In this document: piece by piece, positions 9,250 to 16,969 of the stretch
Numbering within the stretch: position 1 is the stretch's first letter
Layout: each line of letters opens with the position of its first letter
Origin: Leucobacter sp. OH1287
GTDB taxonomy: Bacteria > Actinomycetota > Actinomycetes > Actinomycetales > Microbacteriaceae
DNA: 64,000 nt
Assembly: GCF_003859945.1 (NCBI RefSeq)
Contig: NZ_RQYM01000011.1
Span: forward strand, 1 to 64,000
Direction: 5' to 3'
Notes under the pieces: generated by a model
Seen by the model: the letters and a program-made list of their open reading frames with translations, nothing else
What the model was told of the DNA's origin: nothing
The model's database searches: none
Position numbers and translations under genes: made by a program

Positions 9250-10995
9250 TTACTCAACGAGCTTGCCTGTGTAATCGGTGTGCTCGTGCATGAGCGCAGC
9301 GATCTCAGCTGGAACCTCAGGAATCGGCTCCTTCTCAACTGTGCCGTCGAGTGACCACACCAGGTTCACCTGCAGCGCAGGATCGGTCTCTGGGTAGTCG
9401 GTGCGGTTGTGGCAGCCGCGGGTTTCGCGGCGTTCGAGCGCACACTGCAGGGTTGCCCGAGCGGCGATAATGGTTGAGAGCAGGTCGTATGCGTTTGCGA
9501 GATCCTGGAAACCAGCGAGGTCAGGGTGAACGCCGAGACCGGCAACGCGCGCCTCAACCTCGTCAAGCTCCTTCAGACCCTGGGTGAGGCCTTCCTCGTC
9601 ACGGATAACACCCGCATACTTGGTCATAATGTTGCGCACCGCACGCTGCAGTGCACGCACGTTCTCGTCACCCTTGCGGTTCAGCAGGTCGTCCATCTCA
9701 GCTGCTGCCTCAGCCTCTGCCTGAGCGGATCGCGGCTGGCTGGTGAGCTCAGCAGAGTATTTCGCAACCGCCTCACCAACAATGCGGCCGTAAACCAGCA
9801 GCTCGATCAGCGAGTTACCGCCGAGACGGTTTGCGCCGTGCAGACCGGATGAAGCCTCACCGATAACGTAGAGACCTGGCACCTCGGTGCTGTGATCCTC
9901 TGGGCGCACCCAAACACCGCCCATTGAGTAGTGAGCGGTTGGAGCGATCTCCATCGGCTCTTTGGTGATGTCTTTCATCTGCAGTTCAAGCATCAGCGAG
10001 TAGACGCGTGGCAGACGCTCCATAATCTGCTCTTTTGGCAGGTGTGAAACGTCAAGCCACACACCGCCGTTTGCGGTGCCACGGCCCTCACGGATCTCGG
10101 TTTCAGAGGCGAGAGCAACACGGTCACGGGTGCTGAGCTCCTTACGCTCCGGGTCATACTTTGGCATGTAGCGCTCGCCGAGAGCGTTGCGCAGAATACC
10201 GCCCTCACCGCGAGCTGCCTCGCTGATCAGTGTGCCCGCCTCGCTCTCTGGCTCGAGGATGCCTGACGGGTGGAACTGCACGAGCTCGGCGTCACGGATC
10301 CGCGCACCAGCGAGAGCTGCGAGACGGAAGGTGTCACCGGTGTTCTCGTTACGGCGGCTGGAGGTGCGGCGCCAGATTCGGTTGTGACCACCGGACGCGA
10401 GAATAACCGCGTCAGCGCGCACAATAATGCGGGTGCCGTCAACCAGGTCGAAACCGTAAGCGCCAGAGACAACACCGTTTTCGTCGGTCAGCAGGCGGCT
10501 GATGTAGACGGTGTCGAGGATTGGGATGTCGAGCTGCTCAGCGCGGTTAACCAGGGTGCGCTGGATCTCCAGACCCGTGTAGTCTCCTGAGAACGCGGTG
10601 CGGCGGTAGGTGTGTGCGCCGAAGAAGCGCAGCGAAATACGGCCGTCATCTTCGCGCGCAAAGCCCATGCCGTAGCGCTCCAAGTCCTCAATACCGCGGG
10701 CAGCGTTCTTGGTTACGATCTCGACGGTGCGTGGATCCGCCAGCATATAGCTCTCGGTGATGGTGTCGGCGGCGTGCTGCTGCCAGCTGTCTTCAGGATC
10801 CATGGTGCCCAGCGCGGCGTTAATACCACCGGCAGCCAGGGTTGTGTGAGCGTCAAAGCGCGGTCGCTTACCCACCGCAATAACGTCCTGGCCCAGCTCC
10901 TGCAGCTCAATGGCTGCACGCAAACCTGAACCACCTGTTCCAATGACCAGAGCGGTCGTGTTGTATATGCGTGTTTTCGGGGTATTAGCGGTCAT
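9250..10995 (-). CDS. Fumarate reductase / succinate dehydrogenase-type flavoprotein (orphan subunit)
   Basis: FAD enzyme that would interconvert fumarate and succinate or act on a related dicarboxylate. The 581-residue product has the Rossmann FAD motif GTGGSGLRAA (near 18). It also has AHTTLAAGGINAAL, which keeps the His used for covalent FAD in SdhA/FrdA and lost in L-aspartate oxidase. Further motifs are QFHPSG, ARGEGG, STRDRVA with the candidate proton-shuttle Arg, HYSMGGV and GANRLGGNSLIEL. No iron-sulfur or membrane-anchor subunit gene is adjacent and no signal peptide is seen. Start ATG 10995 has AGGAGA. It could be a soluble fumarate reductase; L-aspartate oxidase is the less likely alternative. 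Confidence 0.82.
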   Translation of the reverse strand: MTANTPKTRIYNTTALVIGTGGSGLRAAIELQELGQDVIAVGKRPRFDAHTTLAAGGINAALGTMDPEDSWQQHAADTITESYMLADPRTVEIVTKNAARGIEDLERYGMGFAREDDGRISLRFFGAHTYRRTAFSGDYTGLEIQRTLVNRAEQLDIPILDTVYISRLLTDENGVVSGAYGFDLVDGTRIIVRADAVILASGGHNRIWRRTSSRRNENTGDTFRLAALAGARIRDAELVQFHPSGILEPESEAGTLISEAARGEGGILRNALGERYMPKYDPERKELSTRDRVALASETEIREGRGTANGGVWLDVSHLPKEQIMERLPRVYSLMLELQMKDITKEPMEIAPTAHYSMGGVWVRPEDHSTEVPGLYVIGEASSGLHGANRLGGNSLIELLVYGRIVGEAVAKYSAELTSQPRSAQAEAEAAAEMDDLLNRKGDENVRALQRAVRNIMTKYAGVIRDEEGLTQGLKELDEVEARVAGLGVHPDLAGFQDLANAYDLLSTIIAARATLQCALERRETRGCHNRTDYPETDPALQVNLVWSLDGTVEKEPIPEVPAEIAALMHEHTDYTGKLVE

Positions 10996-11034
10996 GATCT
11001 CCTCTTTTGTAGGGTTGTTAAATTGTCAACTTGA

Positions 11035-11517
11035 CTAGCTAACGTTCTTTAGTTCGCGCTGCAGCATCAGCCAGTAGCGGTTCATTATTGAACTGCTGCG
11101 GGCTCCCGCCCAGATGTGGACGTGGCTGCCGCCCTCAGGGCGAGCCCACTCGTTAAGCCACGCATCAACCGCGTCGCGTAGCGCACTGCCGCGGGGGATC
11201 CCAATCCCGGGGCGGCTGCTCGGGCGCAGCTTCTCCCGGGTAATCCAGGTCACGGAAATGTGTTTGGGTGTGAAGAGTTCAACTATCTGGATCGGAGAAA
11301 ACACCTCAATAAACACCTGTCCGAAGGTGTGCTCGGGCAGGCTGAACAGCCAGTCCTGGATCTCTGCGATATCGCCGGCATCACCGGCCGCAAGAACACA
11401 CTCGAGACCGACCGGGTCAACGATTCTTAAGCGGGGGTGAGCGAGAAAGCTGTGCTCGAAATCGAATTCAACATGGAGTTGCTGATCTGACTGTTCGTGC
11501 CGCCGGTCGTTATACAT
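11035..11517 (-). CDS. SIP-domain protein (siderophore-interacting protein C-terminal domain only)
   Basis: The 160-residue product resembles the NAD(P)H-binding half of siderophore-interacting proteins, which reduce ferric siderophores in the cytosol. It shows AAGDAGDIAEIQDWL and PEHTFGQVFIEV, and near the C-terminus HVHIWAGARSSSIMNRYWL, matching the family's W-A-G-E/A-R-RRYL region. The usual N-terminal FAD-binding barrel is missing, so this is a half-protein and may need a partner or act as a sensor or chaperone. A TAATAT -10 box lies seven bases before the ATG and overlaps a DtxR/IdeR-like iron box, which supports an iron-related role. Confidence 0.72.
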   Translation of the reverse strand: MYNDRRHEQSDQQLHVEFDFEHSFLAHPRLRIVDPVGLECVLAAGDAGDIAEIQDWLFSLPEHTFGQVFIEVFSPIQIVELFTPKHISVTWITREKLRPSSRPGIGIPRGSALRDAVDAWLNEWARPEGGSHVHIWAGARSSSIMNRYWLMLQRELKNVS

Positions 11518-11524
11518 ACTATTT

Positions 11525-11530
11525 ATATTA
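11525..11530 (-). promoter_or_regulatory. Leaderless -10 box for the SIP-domain gene
   Basis: On the minus strand TAATAT ends seven bases before the ATG at 11517. No ribosome-binding sequence is present. It overlaps the iron box. Confidence 0.55.
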
Positions 11531-11546
11531 GGTTGCCCTTACTAAA
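11528..11546. promoter_or_regulatory. Putative DtxR/IdeR iron box
   Basis: TTAGGTTGCCCTTACTAAA matches 15 of 19 positions of the IdeR/DmdR consensus TWAGGTWAGSCTWACCTWA. It overlaps the probable -10 hexamer (TAATAT, minus strand, 11525-11530) of the SIP-domain gene, the expected geometry for iron-dependent repression. Confidence 0.6.
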
Positions 11547-11654
11547 ATGACATGAACTCACAGCAGGTTGTCAGGTTACATGCCGAGAAAGGGCAAAATC
11601 TGCCGTTTCGGCGCAGGATACTCCGCAGAAGTTTAAAAGTCAGTCAAGAGAAAC

Positions 11655-11660
11655 TAAACT
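11655..11660 (+). promoter_or_regulatory. Leaderless -10 box for the LpdA-type gene
   Basis: TAAACT ends seven bases before the ATG at 11668; no Shine-Dalgarno sequence separates them. Confidence 0.5.
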
Positions 11661-11667
11661 TAAACAC

Positions 11668-13101
11668 ATGGCTAATGTTTTTGCGCGTAAACATCGAATT
11701 GCGGTTTTGGGTGGTGGCCCGGGTGGATACGAGGCGGCGCTCGCCGGTGCTCAGCTCGGCGCGGATGTCACCCTGATTGAGCGCGCCGGCGTCGGTGGCG
11801 CGGCAGTGCTCACCGACGTCGTTCCGTCAAAGAGCCTAATCGCAACCGCCGACGCCGCAGCTGCTGTGCGGAAGTCGGGCGCGCTCGGTGTGCAAACCTA
11901 TGTGCCGGGCGGCGATGGAAAACCAGTTAGGCCAGAGATTGCCGTCAACTTCGCAACGGTCAACAAACGGTTGAAAGCGATGGCGGCAGCTCAATCCGTC
12001 GACATGCACGCAACGCTAGAGGAGGCGGGTGTACGAGTTGTGCACGGCGAGGGACGGATCGACGGTCCCAATTCGCTGGTTGTGTCAACCGCCGCGGGTG
12101 GCACCGATTTCGACCACATTAAAGCCGACACAATCGTTGTCGCGGTGGGGGCGAGCCCGCGCGAGCTGGACAGCGCAAAACCGGACGGGGAGCGGATCCT
12201 CACCTGGAAACAGCTCTACGATTTAAAGACGTTGCCCGAGCACCTGATCGTTATCGGATCCGGTGTGACCGGTGCGGAGTTCGCGAGCGCCTACCGGATT
12301 CTCGGCGCCGAGGTGACCCTGGTTTCTAGTCGCGAGCAGGTGCTGCCGGGGCAGGACGCGGACGCCGCAGCGGTGATTGAGCGGGTGTTTAAGCGATCCG
12401 GCATGAACGTTTTAAGCAAGTCGCGCGCCGAGACCGTAACCCGCACCGAGGACGGTGTGCTCGTCACCCTTTCCGACGGCAGGGAGGTGACCGGCTCCCA
12501 CTGTCTGATGGCGGTTGGATCCATCCCAAACACCGCCGGTATCGGTCTGGAGAACATCGGGGTTGAGGTGACCGACTCTGGCCACATTGTGGTTAACAAG
12601 GTTGCGAACACTAATGTGCCGTCGATTTACGCGGCCGGTGACTGCACCAATTTCTACCCGCTCGCATCGGTTGCCGCAATGCAGGGCCGCACCGCGATTA
12701 TGCACGCGCTCGGTGATTTTGTGCGACCAATCTCGCTCGATAACGTTGCCTCAACCGTGTTCACCTCACCGGAGATTGCAACGGTCGGGTTCAGCGAGAA
12801 CGATTTGCAGGAGGGCGGACCAGGCTACGGCTGTGTCAGCCATAAAATCCCGCTCGCAATCAACCCGCGCGCGAAAATGGCGGGCATTAAAGACGGCTTC
12901 GTGAAGGTGTTTGCTTCGCAGCGGACCGGTGAGGTGCGCGGCGGTGTGATCGTTGCACCGCGCGCCTCCGAGCTGATTTTCCCGCTTGCGCTCGCGGTTG
13001 AACACCGCCTCACCGTTGACCAGATCGCGGCGGCGTTCACCGTTTATCCGTCGCTCACCGGCTCAATCTCGGATGTGGCGCGGATCCTGCACGTCCGCTA
13101 G
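11668..13101 (+). CDS. lpdA: NAD(P)H:quinone dehydrogenase of the flavoprotein disulfide reductase family (LpdA-like)
   Basis: FAD enzyme resembling mycobacterial LpdA (Rv3303c), which passes electrons from NAD(P)H to quinones. The 477-residue product has GGGPGGYEAALAGAQLG (near 15), the FAD stretch GVGGAAVLTDVVPSKSLIAT, the NAD motif GSGVTGAEFAS (near 192), AAGDC (near 329) and a C-terminal interface domain. The redox-active CxxxxC of lipoamide dehydrogenase is replaced by a Cys-free GAAVLTDVVPSK segment, so it cannot act as a dihydrolipoamide dehydrogenase. With the menaquinone genes nearby, a menaquinone or naphthoquinone acceptor is plausible. Confidence 0.88.
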   Translation: MANVFARKHRIAVLGGGPGGYEAALAGAQLGADVTLIERAGVGGAAVLTDVVPSKSLIATADAAAAVRKSGALGVQTYVPGGDGKPVRPEIAVNFATVNKRLKAMAAAQSVDMHATLEEAGVRVVHGEGRIDGPNSLVVSTAAGGTDFDHIKADTIVVAVGASPRELDSAKPDGERILTWKQLYDLKTLPEHLIVIGSGVTGAEFASAYRILGAEVTLVSSREQVLPGQDADAAAVIERVFKRSGMNVLSKSRAETVTRTEDGVLVTLSDGREVTGSHCLMAVGSIPNTAGIGLENIGVEVTDSGHIVVNKVANTNVPSIYAAGDCTNFYPLASVAAMQGRTAIMHALGDFVRPISLDNVASTVFTSPEIATVGFSENDLQEGGPGYGCVSHKIPLAINPRAKMAGIKDGFVKVFASQRTGEVRGGVIVAPRASELIFPLALAVEHRLTVDQIAAAFTVYPSLTGSISDVARILHVR

Positions 13102-13158
13102 TCACGGTTTTAGTGAGCCGCACCCAAGATCAGTGTTTTCAACAAAACAGGAGTAACA

Positions 13159-13530
13159 ATGAGTCTGACAAAGAGCCTGCCCCGTTTCACCGCTGCCGCA
13201 GCGGCCGCGACACTGCTGTTTGGGTTGAGTGCCTGTGCGCCGGCAAAACCGGAGGTGACTCCGTCAGCGGAGGGGGTTACTCCGGCTGTGACAGTTCACG
13301 CTATTGATAACAAATACGAGCCCGCCGAGGTGACGATTAAAAAGGGTGAGGCTGTCACCTGGGAGTTTGTTGGCACCAACCGACACGATGTGGTTGCTGC
13401 CGACGGCTCATTCGTGAGTGAACTGGTTTACGAGGGCAGTTTCACGCACGTTTTTGATGAGGTTGGAACCTTCAGCTACATCTGCTCGATCCACCCCGAG
13501 ATGCGCGGGGTTGTGACCGTCACCGAGTAG
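13159..13530 (+). CDS. Cupredoxin-domain lipoprotein
   Basis: Small blue-copper-type protein for electron transfer or copper handling at the outer face of the membrane. The 123-residue product has a signal peptide ending in the lipobox LSAC (Cys near 26), a short Pro/Thr linker, then a plastocyanin/azurin-like domain. The type 1 copper ligands are visible: His in NRHDVV, and Cys, His and Met in CSIHPEM. The ATG has the ribosome site AACAGGAG. It follows the LpdA gene by 57 bp on the same strand, so co-transcription is possible. The redox partner is unknown. Confidence 0.9.
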   Translation: MSLTKSLPRFTAAAAAATLLFGLSACAPAKPEVTPSAEGVTPAVTVHAIDNKYEPAEVTIKKGEAVTWEFVGTNRHDVVAADGSFVSELVYEGSFTHVFDEVGTFSYICSIHPEMRGVVTVTE

Positions 13531-13631
13531 CCGCAGGCTAGGCGGCTGTGCCTGGTGAGCCAAAACCCGCCTGGCGCGCTAGCGCCGCCCGCGCTGTGAG
13601 TGCGAGCGGCGGCACAGTCGGTCAGTGCCCG

Positions 13632-15008
13632 CTAGGGCGCAACAAAGAACAGTCGCTTGTTGACGAACTCATCAATCCCGATCGGCCCCATCTCACGCCC
13701 GAAACCGGAGCGTTTAACCCCGCCGAACGGCAGCTCCGCAGCCTCCGCCGCAATCGTGTTGACGTGCGCCATGCCGACGTTCAACTGCTGTGCCAGCTCG
13801 GTCGCCAAAGCAACATCGCGGGAGAACACGGATCCACCCAGGCCGTATGCTGAGTCGTTTGCGAGCGCGAGCGCGTCGTCCGCGTCGGCTGCGCGGTAGA
13901 CGGTGACGACCGGGCCGAAGATTTCCTCGTGGAAAATGCCTGAGTCGCGTGGCACATCAACCAGCACGGTCGGTGAGTAGTAGGCGGCAGAACCAGCGGT
14001 GAGTTCACCGCCGCTGAGCACGCGCGCACCGACTGCAACCGCGCGGTCAACCTGTTCGGCAACGGTTTCCGCCGCGGCTCTCGACGACATCGGGCCGTAC
14101 TCGCCCGGTTTCAGGTCGCGTGGATCACCTGGGCGCAGACCCGCTGCGTGCTTCACTAACTCGGCAACAAAGGCATCGTAGATGCCGTCCTCAACAATGA
14201 TCCGCTTGTTGGAGTTGCACACCTGGCCGAGGTTGTAGGTGCGGAAGTCCCACGCCGCCTTCGCAACCTCGGTGACATCAACGTCTGCGAGCACGATCAT
14301 CGGGTCGTTGCCGCCGAGCTCTAGCACACACTTTTTCAGGTTTTTGCCCGCCTGTTCGGCGATAATTGCGCCGGCACGCTCGGAGCCGGTGAGCGAAACA
14401 CCCTGGGTGATCGGATCCGCAATAATTTTTGCAATCTGGTCGTGGGAGGCATAAATATTGTGGTAGCCACCCTCGATAACACCAGCCTCAAGGAAGATGT
14501 CCTCCATCAGCTGTGCGGAGCGGGCGCAGATGTCCGCGTGCTTGACAATCACCGTGTTGCCGAGCAGCAGGTTTGGGGCGGCGAAACGCGCAACCTGATA
14601 GTAGGGGAAGTTCCACGGCATAACACCCAGCAGCGGCCCGATTGGGAGGCGCTGAATAACCGCTTTGCCGGGGACGGTGCTCGGGATTTCACCCTCGGTT
14701 ATCAGGCTCGGGCCGTGCACGGCATAGTAGTCGATAATGTCGGTCGCAAAATCAACCTCGTCGAGCGCCTCGGGGATGCTCTTACCCATCTCCAGGGTGA
14801 TGGTTTCGGCGAGTTCCTGGCGGCGTTCAGCAAACAGCTCGGCTGCCCGCTTAATCGCGGCGGCGCGTTCCTGTACGGATTTTTTGCGCCACGCTAAGTA
14901 GGCAGCCTCGCTGCTTTGGAGGATCTCGGCAACCTGAGTATCGGTCGCGGGTTCAAAGGTTTCGACGACCTCGCCGGTCGCGGGGTTCTGTACTCGATAG
15001 TTTGCCAT
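13632..15008 (-). CDS. NAD(P)-dependent succinate-semialdehyde dehydrogenase
   Basis: Oxidises succinate semialdehyde to succinate (GABA catabolism or TCA bypass) in the cytosol. The 458-residue aldehyde dehydrogenase has the general-base Glu in LELGGNDP (near 228), the catalytic Cys in GQVCNSNKR (near 263) and NFPYYQVARF near the cofactor site. The GQVCNSNKR context and short N-terminus are typical of actinobacterial GabD1-type enzymes. Start ATG 15008 has CGAGGAGGAAAC upstream. It lies 42 bp after the first DUF4190 gene on the same strand. The specific substrate is family inference. Confidence 0.88.
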   Translation of the reverse strand: MANYRVQNPATGEVVETFEPATDTQVAEILQSSEAAYLAWRKKSVQERAAAIKRAAELFAERRQELAETITLEMGKSIPEALDEVDFATDIIDYYAVHGPSLITEGEIPSTVPGKAVIQRLPIGPLLGVMPWNFPYYQVARFAAPNLLLGNTVIVKHADICARSAQLMEDIFLEAGVIEGGYHNIYASHDQIAKIIADPITQGVSLTGSERAGAIIAEQAGKNLKKCVLELGGNDPMIVLADVDVTEVAKAAWDFRTYNLGQVCNSNKRIIVEDGIYDAFVAELVKHAAGLRPGDPRDLKPGEYGPMSSRAAAETVAEQVDRAVAVGARVLSGGELTAGSAAYYSPTVLVDVPRDSGIFHEEIFGPVVTVYRAADADDALALANDSAYGLGGSVFSRDVALATELAQQLNVGMAHVNTIAAEAAELPFGGVKRSGFGREMGPIGIDEFVNKRLFFVAP

Positions 15009-15050
15009 GTTTCCTCCTCGAAATACGGGGCTTAACCGCCCCGGTTAGTT

Positions 15051-15422
15051 TTAATACCCGTTGTAGGTATTGGCTCCGACAGCGACCATGACGACAACAA
15101 CAATCCAGAGCACTACCATGAGCAGCAAAATGCCGATTGCCACCCAGCTGATGATAACACCCGCGAACGCAAATCCTTTGCCGCCCTCACCGGTGCGTTT
15201 AATCTGGCCGAGTGCGATGTAACAAACGATCAGGCTGATCACGTTGAATCCCAGCAGGCTCAAAATGAAGCCAATGATCGCGAGGGTGTTGGTTGGTGGA
15301 GCAGCGTTAACGTTCGTCACGTAGGTGGTTTGGTGATAGGTTGGCGGTTGGTAGCTCGGCGGTTGGTAGCTCGGCTGCTGATAGCTTTGCTGTGGTTGTT
15401 CGGGTGAGTTTGGAACGGTCAT
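15051..15422 (-). CDS. DUF4190 membrane protein, paralog 1 (short form)
   Basis: A 123-residue protein with a Gln/Pro/Tyr-rich, probably disordered cytoplasmic N-terminus (QPPSYQPP repeats) and the DUF4190 module: two hydrophobic helices flanking a conserved loop, here LGQIKRTGEGGKGFAFAGVI. It ends right after the second helix, so there is no extracytoplasmic domain. ATG 15422 has AAGGAAAC upstream. It is the most downstream of five same-strand paralogs (15051-19929). DUF4190 has no established biochemical function; a membrane or cell-wall-associated role is only inference. Confidence 0.85.
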   Translation of the reverse strand: MTVPNSPEQPQQSYQQPSYQPPSYQPPTYHQTTYVTNVNAAPPTNTLAIIGFILSLLGFNVISLIVCYIALGQIKRTGEGGKGFAFAGVIISWVAIGILLLMVVLWIVVVVMVAVGANTYNGY

Positions 15423-15566
15423 GTTTCCTTAGTTCTCCTTCGGTGGTCGGCGGGTCTTGTCTGGTTGTTGGTGGGGGTGGATCTGGTTGGCTAGTGGATC
15501 CGGTCAGTCGCGGTTCGGGCTGCTAGGGGGTCTAGCTGATCGGGGTCGCACTGGCCAGCGGACTGG

Positions 15567-16145
15567 CTAGTAGAGGTAAGGCGGGTAAGCGTTATCAAAG
15601 AACAGGACGAGCACCAGCAGACCCATCCCGAAGAGCGTGAAGATCCCGAGCAGTGACCAGCTGATGATAATGCCCGCCATCGCTAAACCGCGGCCGCTCT
15701 CGCCGGTCCGTTTGATCTGGGGCAGAGCTATGTAGCCGGTGATCAGGGAAGCAATACTGAGGGGCGCCCCAATCCAAAACATATACAGCGGAAACGCAAT
15801 AAGGCCAGTGATCAAGCTGATCAGTGCGAGAGTGTTGGTTTTTGCTGCGGGGGTTGCGTATGCGGGGTAGTAGATCACCTGCTGCTGGCCCGGACCGTAC
15901 TGCGGAGGCGCACTGTACTGCGGCTGTGCGGGGTAGCCTTGCTGCTGGGTCTGATAAGCAGGTGCTGTGTTCTGCGCCGGATACGCCGGGGCTGTAGCTG
16001 GTGCGGGTGTCTGCGGCTGCGCCTGCGGGGGTGCAGCATAGCGCAGCTCCGACGTTACGGCCGGCGCTGGCATCACGGGCGTCGCGGTCTGCTCCGATTG
16101 CGCTGGCGTCAGCGGCTGGGTTGGGGGGTTATCTGGTGCAGACAA
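15567..16145 (-). CDS. DUF4190 membrane protein, paralog 2 (short form with long Pro/Gln/Ala tail)
   Basis: A 192-residue protein. Roughly 95 N-terminal residues are Pro/Gln/Ala/Tyr-rich and low in complexity, followed by the two-helix DUF4190 unit with ALPQIKRTGESGRGLAMAGI between the helices and a short tail ending YPPYLY. The start ATG at 16145 has GAAAGAAGC upstream. The gene is separated from paralogs 1 and 3 by 144 and 36 bp. No signal peptide or enzyme motif is present. It is clearly homologous to its neighbours through the loop and helix pattern. Confidence 0.83.
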   Translation of the reverse strand: MSAPDNPPTQPLTPAQSEQTATPVMPAPAVTSELRYAAPPQAQPQTPAPATAPAYPAQNTAPAYQTQQQGYPAQPQYSAPPQYGPGQQQVIYYPAYATPAAKTNTLALISLITGLIAFPLYMFWIGAPLSIASLITGYIALPQIKRTGESGRGLAMAGIIISWSLLGIFTLFGMGLLVLVLFFDNAYPPYLY

Positions 16146-16181
16146 TTTTTTGCTTCTTTCTGGATCCGCTAGCTGGGGTGG

Positions 16182-16733
16182 TTAGTAGATCCCGCACTGG
16201 AACTGGTCGTCGGCGGTAACTCGATCAAACTCTTCGGCGGCTTTCGCCTGTTCATCGCTTGTTCCCGAGAGGATCGCATCTTTAAACTCCTCAGTCACTC
16301 GCTGCTTGTCAGGCTGATCTGCGTATGCCTCTGCCAGCTCATCAAAGAGGTGCTTCTCAGCGAAGATGTTGCCACTTGCCTGGTTGAGATTATCGAGTGC
16401 GGAGCAGACCTGGCTGCTTGGGCCGCCCAAACCTCCACCGGATGAGGTGATCGCGGCAATCACGCCAATAAACACCAGCAGGAAGTAAAGGGCTAGGAAA
16501 CCGGTCAGGATCCACCCGATAATGACACCCGCGAGCGCCATGCCGCGCCCCTCTTCGCCGCTGGTTTTGATCTGTTTCAGCGAGATGTGGCCAACAATCG
16601 CGCCGGCAACCGGCATCACGAAGGCGAGAATCAGCGAGACGTAGGAGAGCGTGTTGGTTTTGGACGGCTGCGGTGCCTGGGGTTGCTGGTAGTTAGCGCC
16701 GTATGGATCTTGTGGGTACTGTGGTACTGTCAT
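16182..16733 (-). CDS. DUF4190 membrane protein, paralog 3, with a C-terminal Cys-pair domain
   Basis: A 183-residue protein: short Pro/Gln-rich N-terminus, DUF4190 two-helix unit (KQIKTSGEEGRGMALAGVI), then about 80 residues predicted outside the membrane. This C-terminal part starts with QVCSALDNL and ends DDQFQCGIY. Its two Cys and spacing recur in paralog 5 (ICDSF...DDQFACLSR), suggesting a small helical, possibly disulfide-bonded domain. ATG 16733 has GGAGGAACACC upstream. An AT-rich element shared with paralog 4 lies about 80 bp before the start. Confidence 0.85.
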   Translation of the reverse strand: MTVPQYPQDPYGANYQQPQAPQPSKTNTLSYVSLILAFVMPVAGAIVGHISLKQIKTSGEEGRGMALAGVIIGWILTGFLALYFLLVFIGVIAAITSSGGGLGGPSSQVCSALDNLNQASGNIFAEKHLFDELAEAYADQPDKQRVTEEFKDAILSGTSDEQAKAAEEFDRVTADDQFQCGIY

Positions 16734-16814
16734 CGGTGTTCCTCCGCCTGTGTTTGCTGCTGTTGGAAGCCGCCGTGATAACCCTGTGGTTGTTGATCAC
16801 AGCTTAGCTATATA

Positions 16815-16846
16815 TTAAGCATAACCATTCAATTTGATATTTTCCA
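16815..16846 (-). promoter_or_regulatory. Duplicated upstream element, copy 1 (before DUF4190 paralog 3)
   Basis: A 32-bp AT-rich block about 82 bp before the paralog 3 start. It is nearly identical (26-28 of 32 positions) to 17970-18001, which sits 77 bp before paralog 4. On the minus strand it contains TTGAAT, a plausible -35, followed by an AT-rich stretch. It is probably a shared promoter or operator, or a remnant of the gene duplication. Confidence 0.45.
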
Positions 16847-16903
16847 TTGCGGGAGGGCTGTTTTTGTGCGAAATCGGCGAGAAAGCAACCTCGGAGATAA
16901 AGA

Positions 16904-16938
16904 AACACGGTGCCCGGTTGTAGTCCGGACACCGTGTT
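16904..16938 (-). terminator. Terminator after DUF4190 paralog 4
   Basis: A 14-bp stem (16904-16917 with 16925-16938) with one mismatch and a 7-nt loop. Read on the minus strand it is followed by TTTCTTTAT. It lies 32 bp after the stop of the gene at 16970. Confidence 0.75.
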
Positions 16939-16969
16939 GCGGGTGTTTGGTTTGGAATCCTGTGGCCGC

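Noticed and set aside
9250-10995. Annotation as L-aspartate oxidase (NadB)
   Set aside because: The FAD-linking His segment is of SdhA/FrdA type and no nadA or nadC genes are adjacent.
11552-11776. 74-residue frame starting just after the iron box
   Set aside because: It overlaps the start of the lpdA-like gene in another frame, has no ribosome site and no recognisable protein features.
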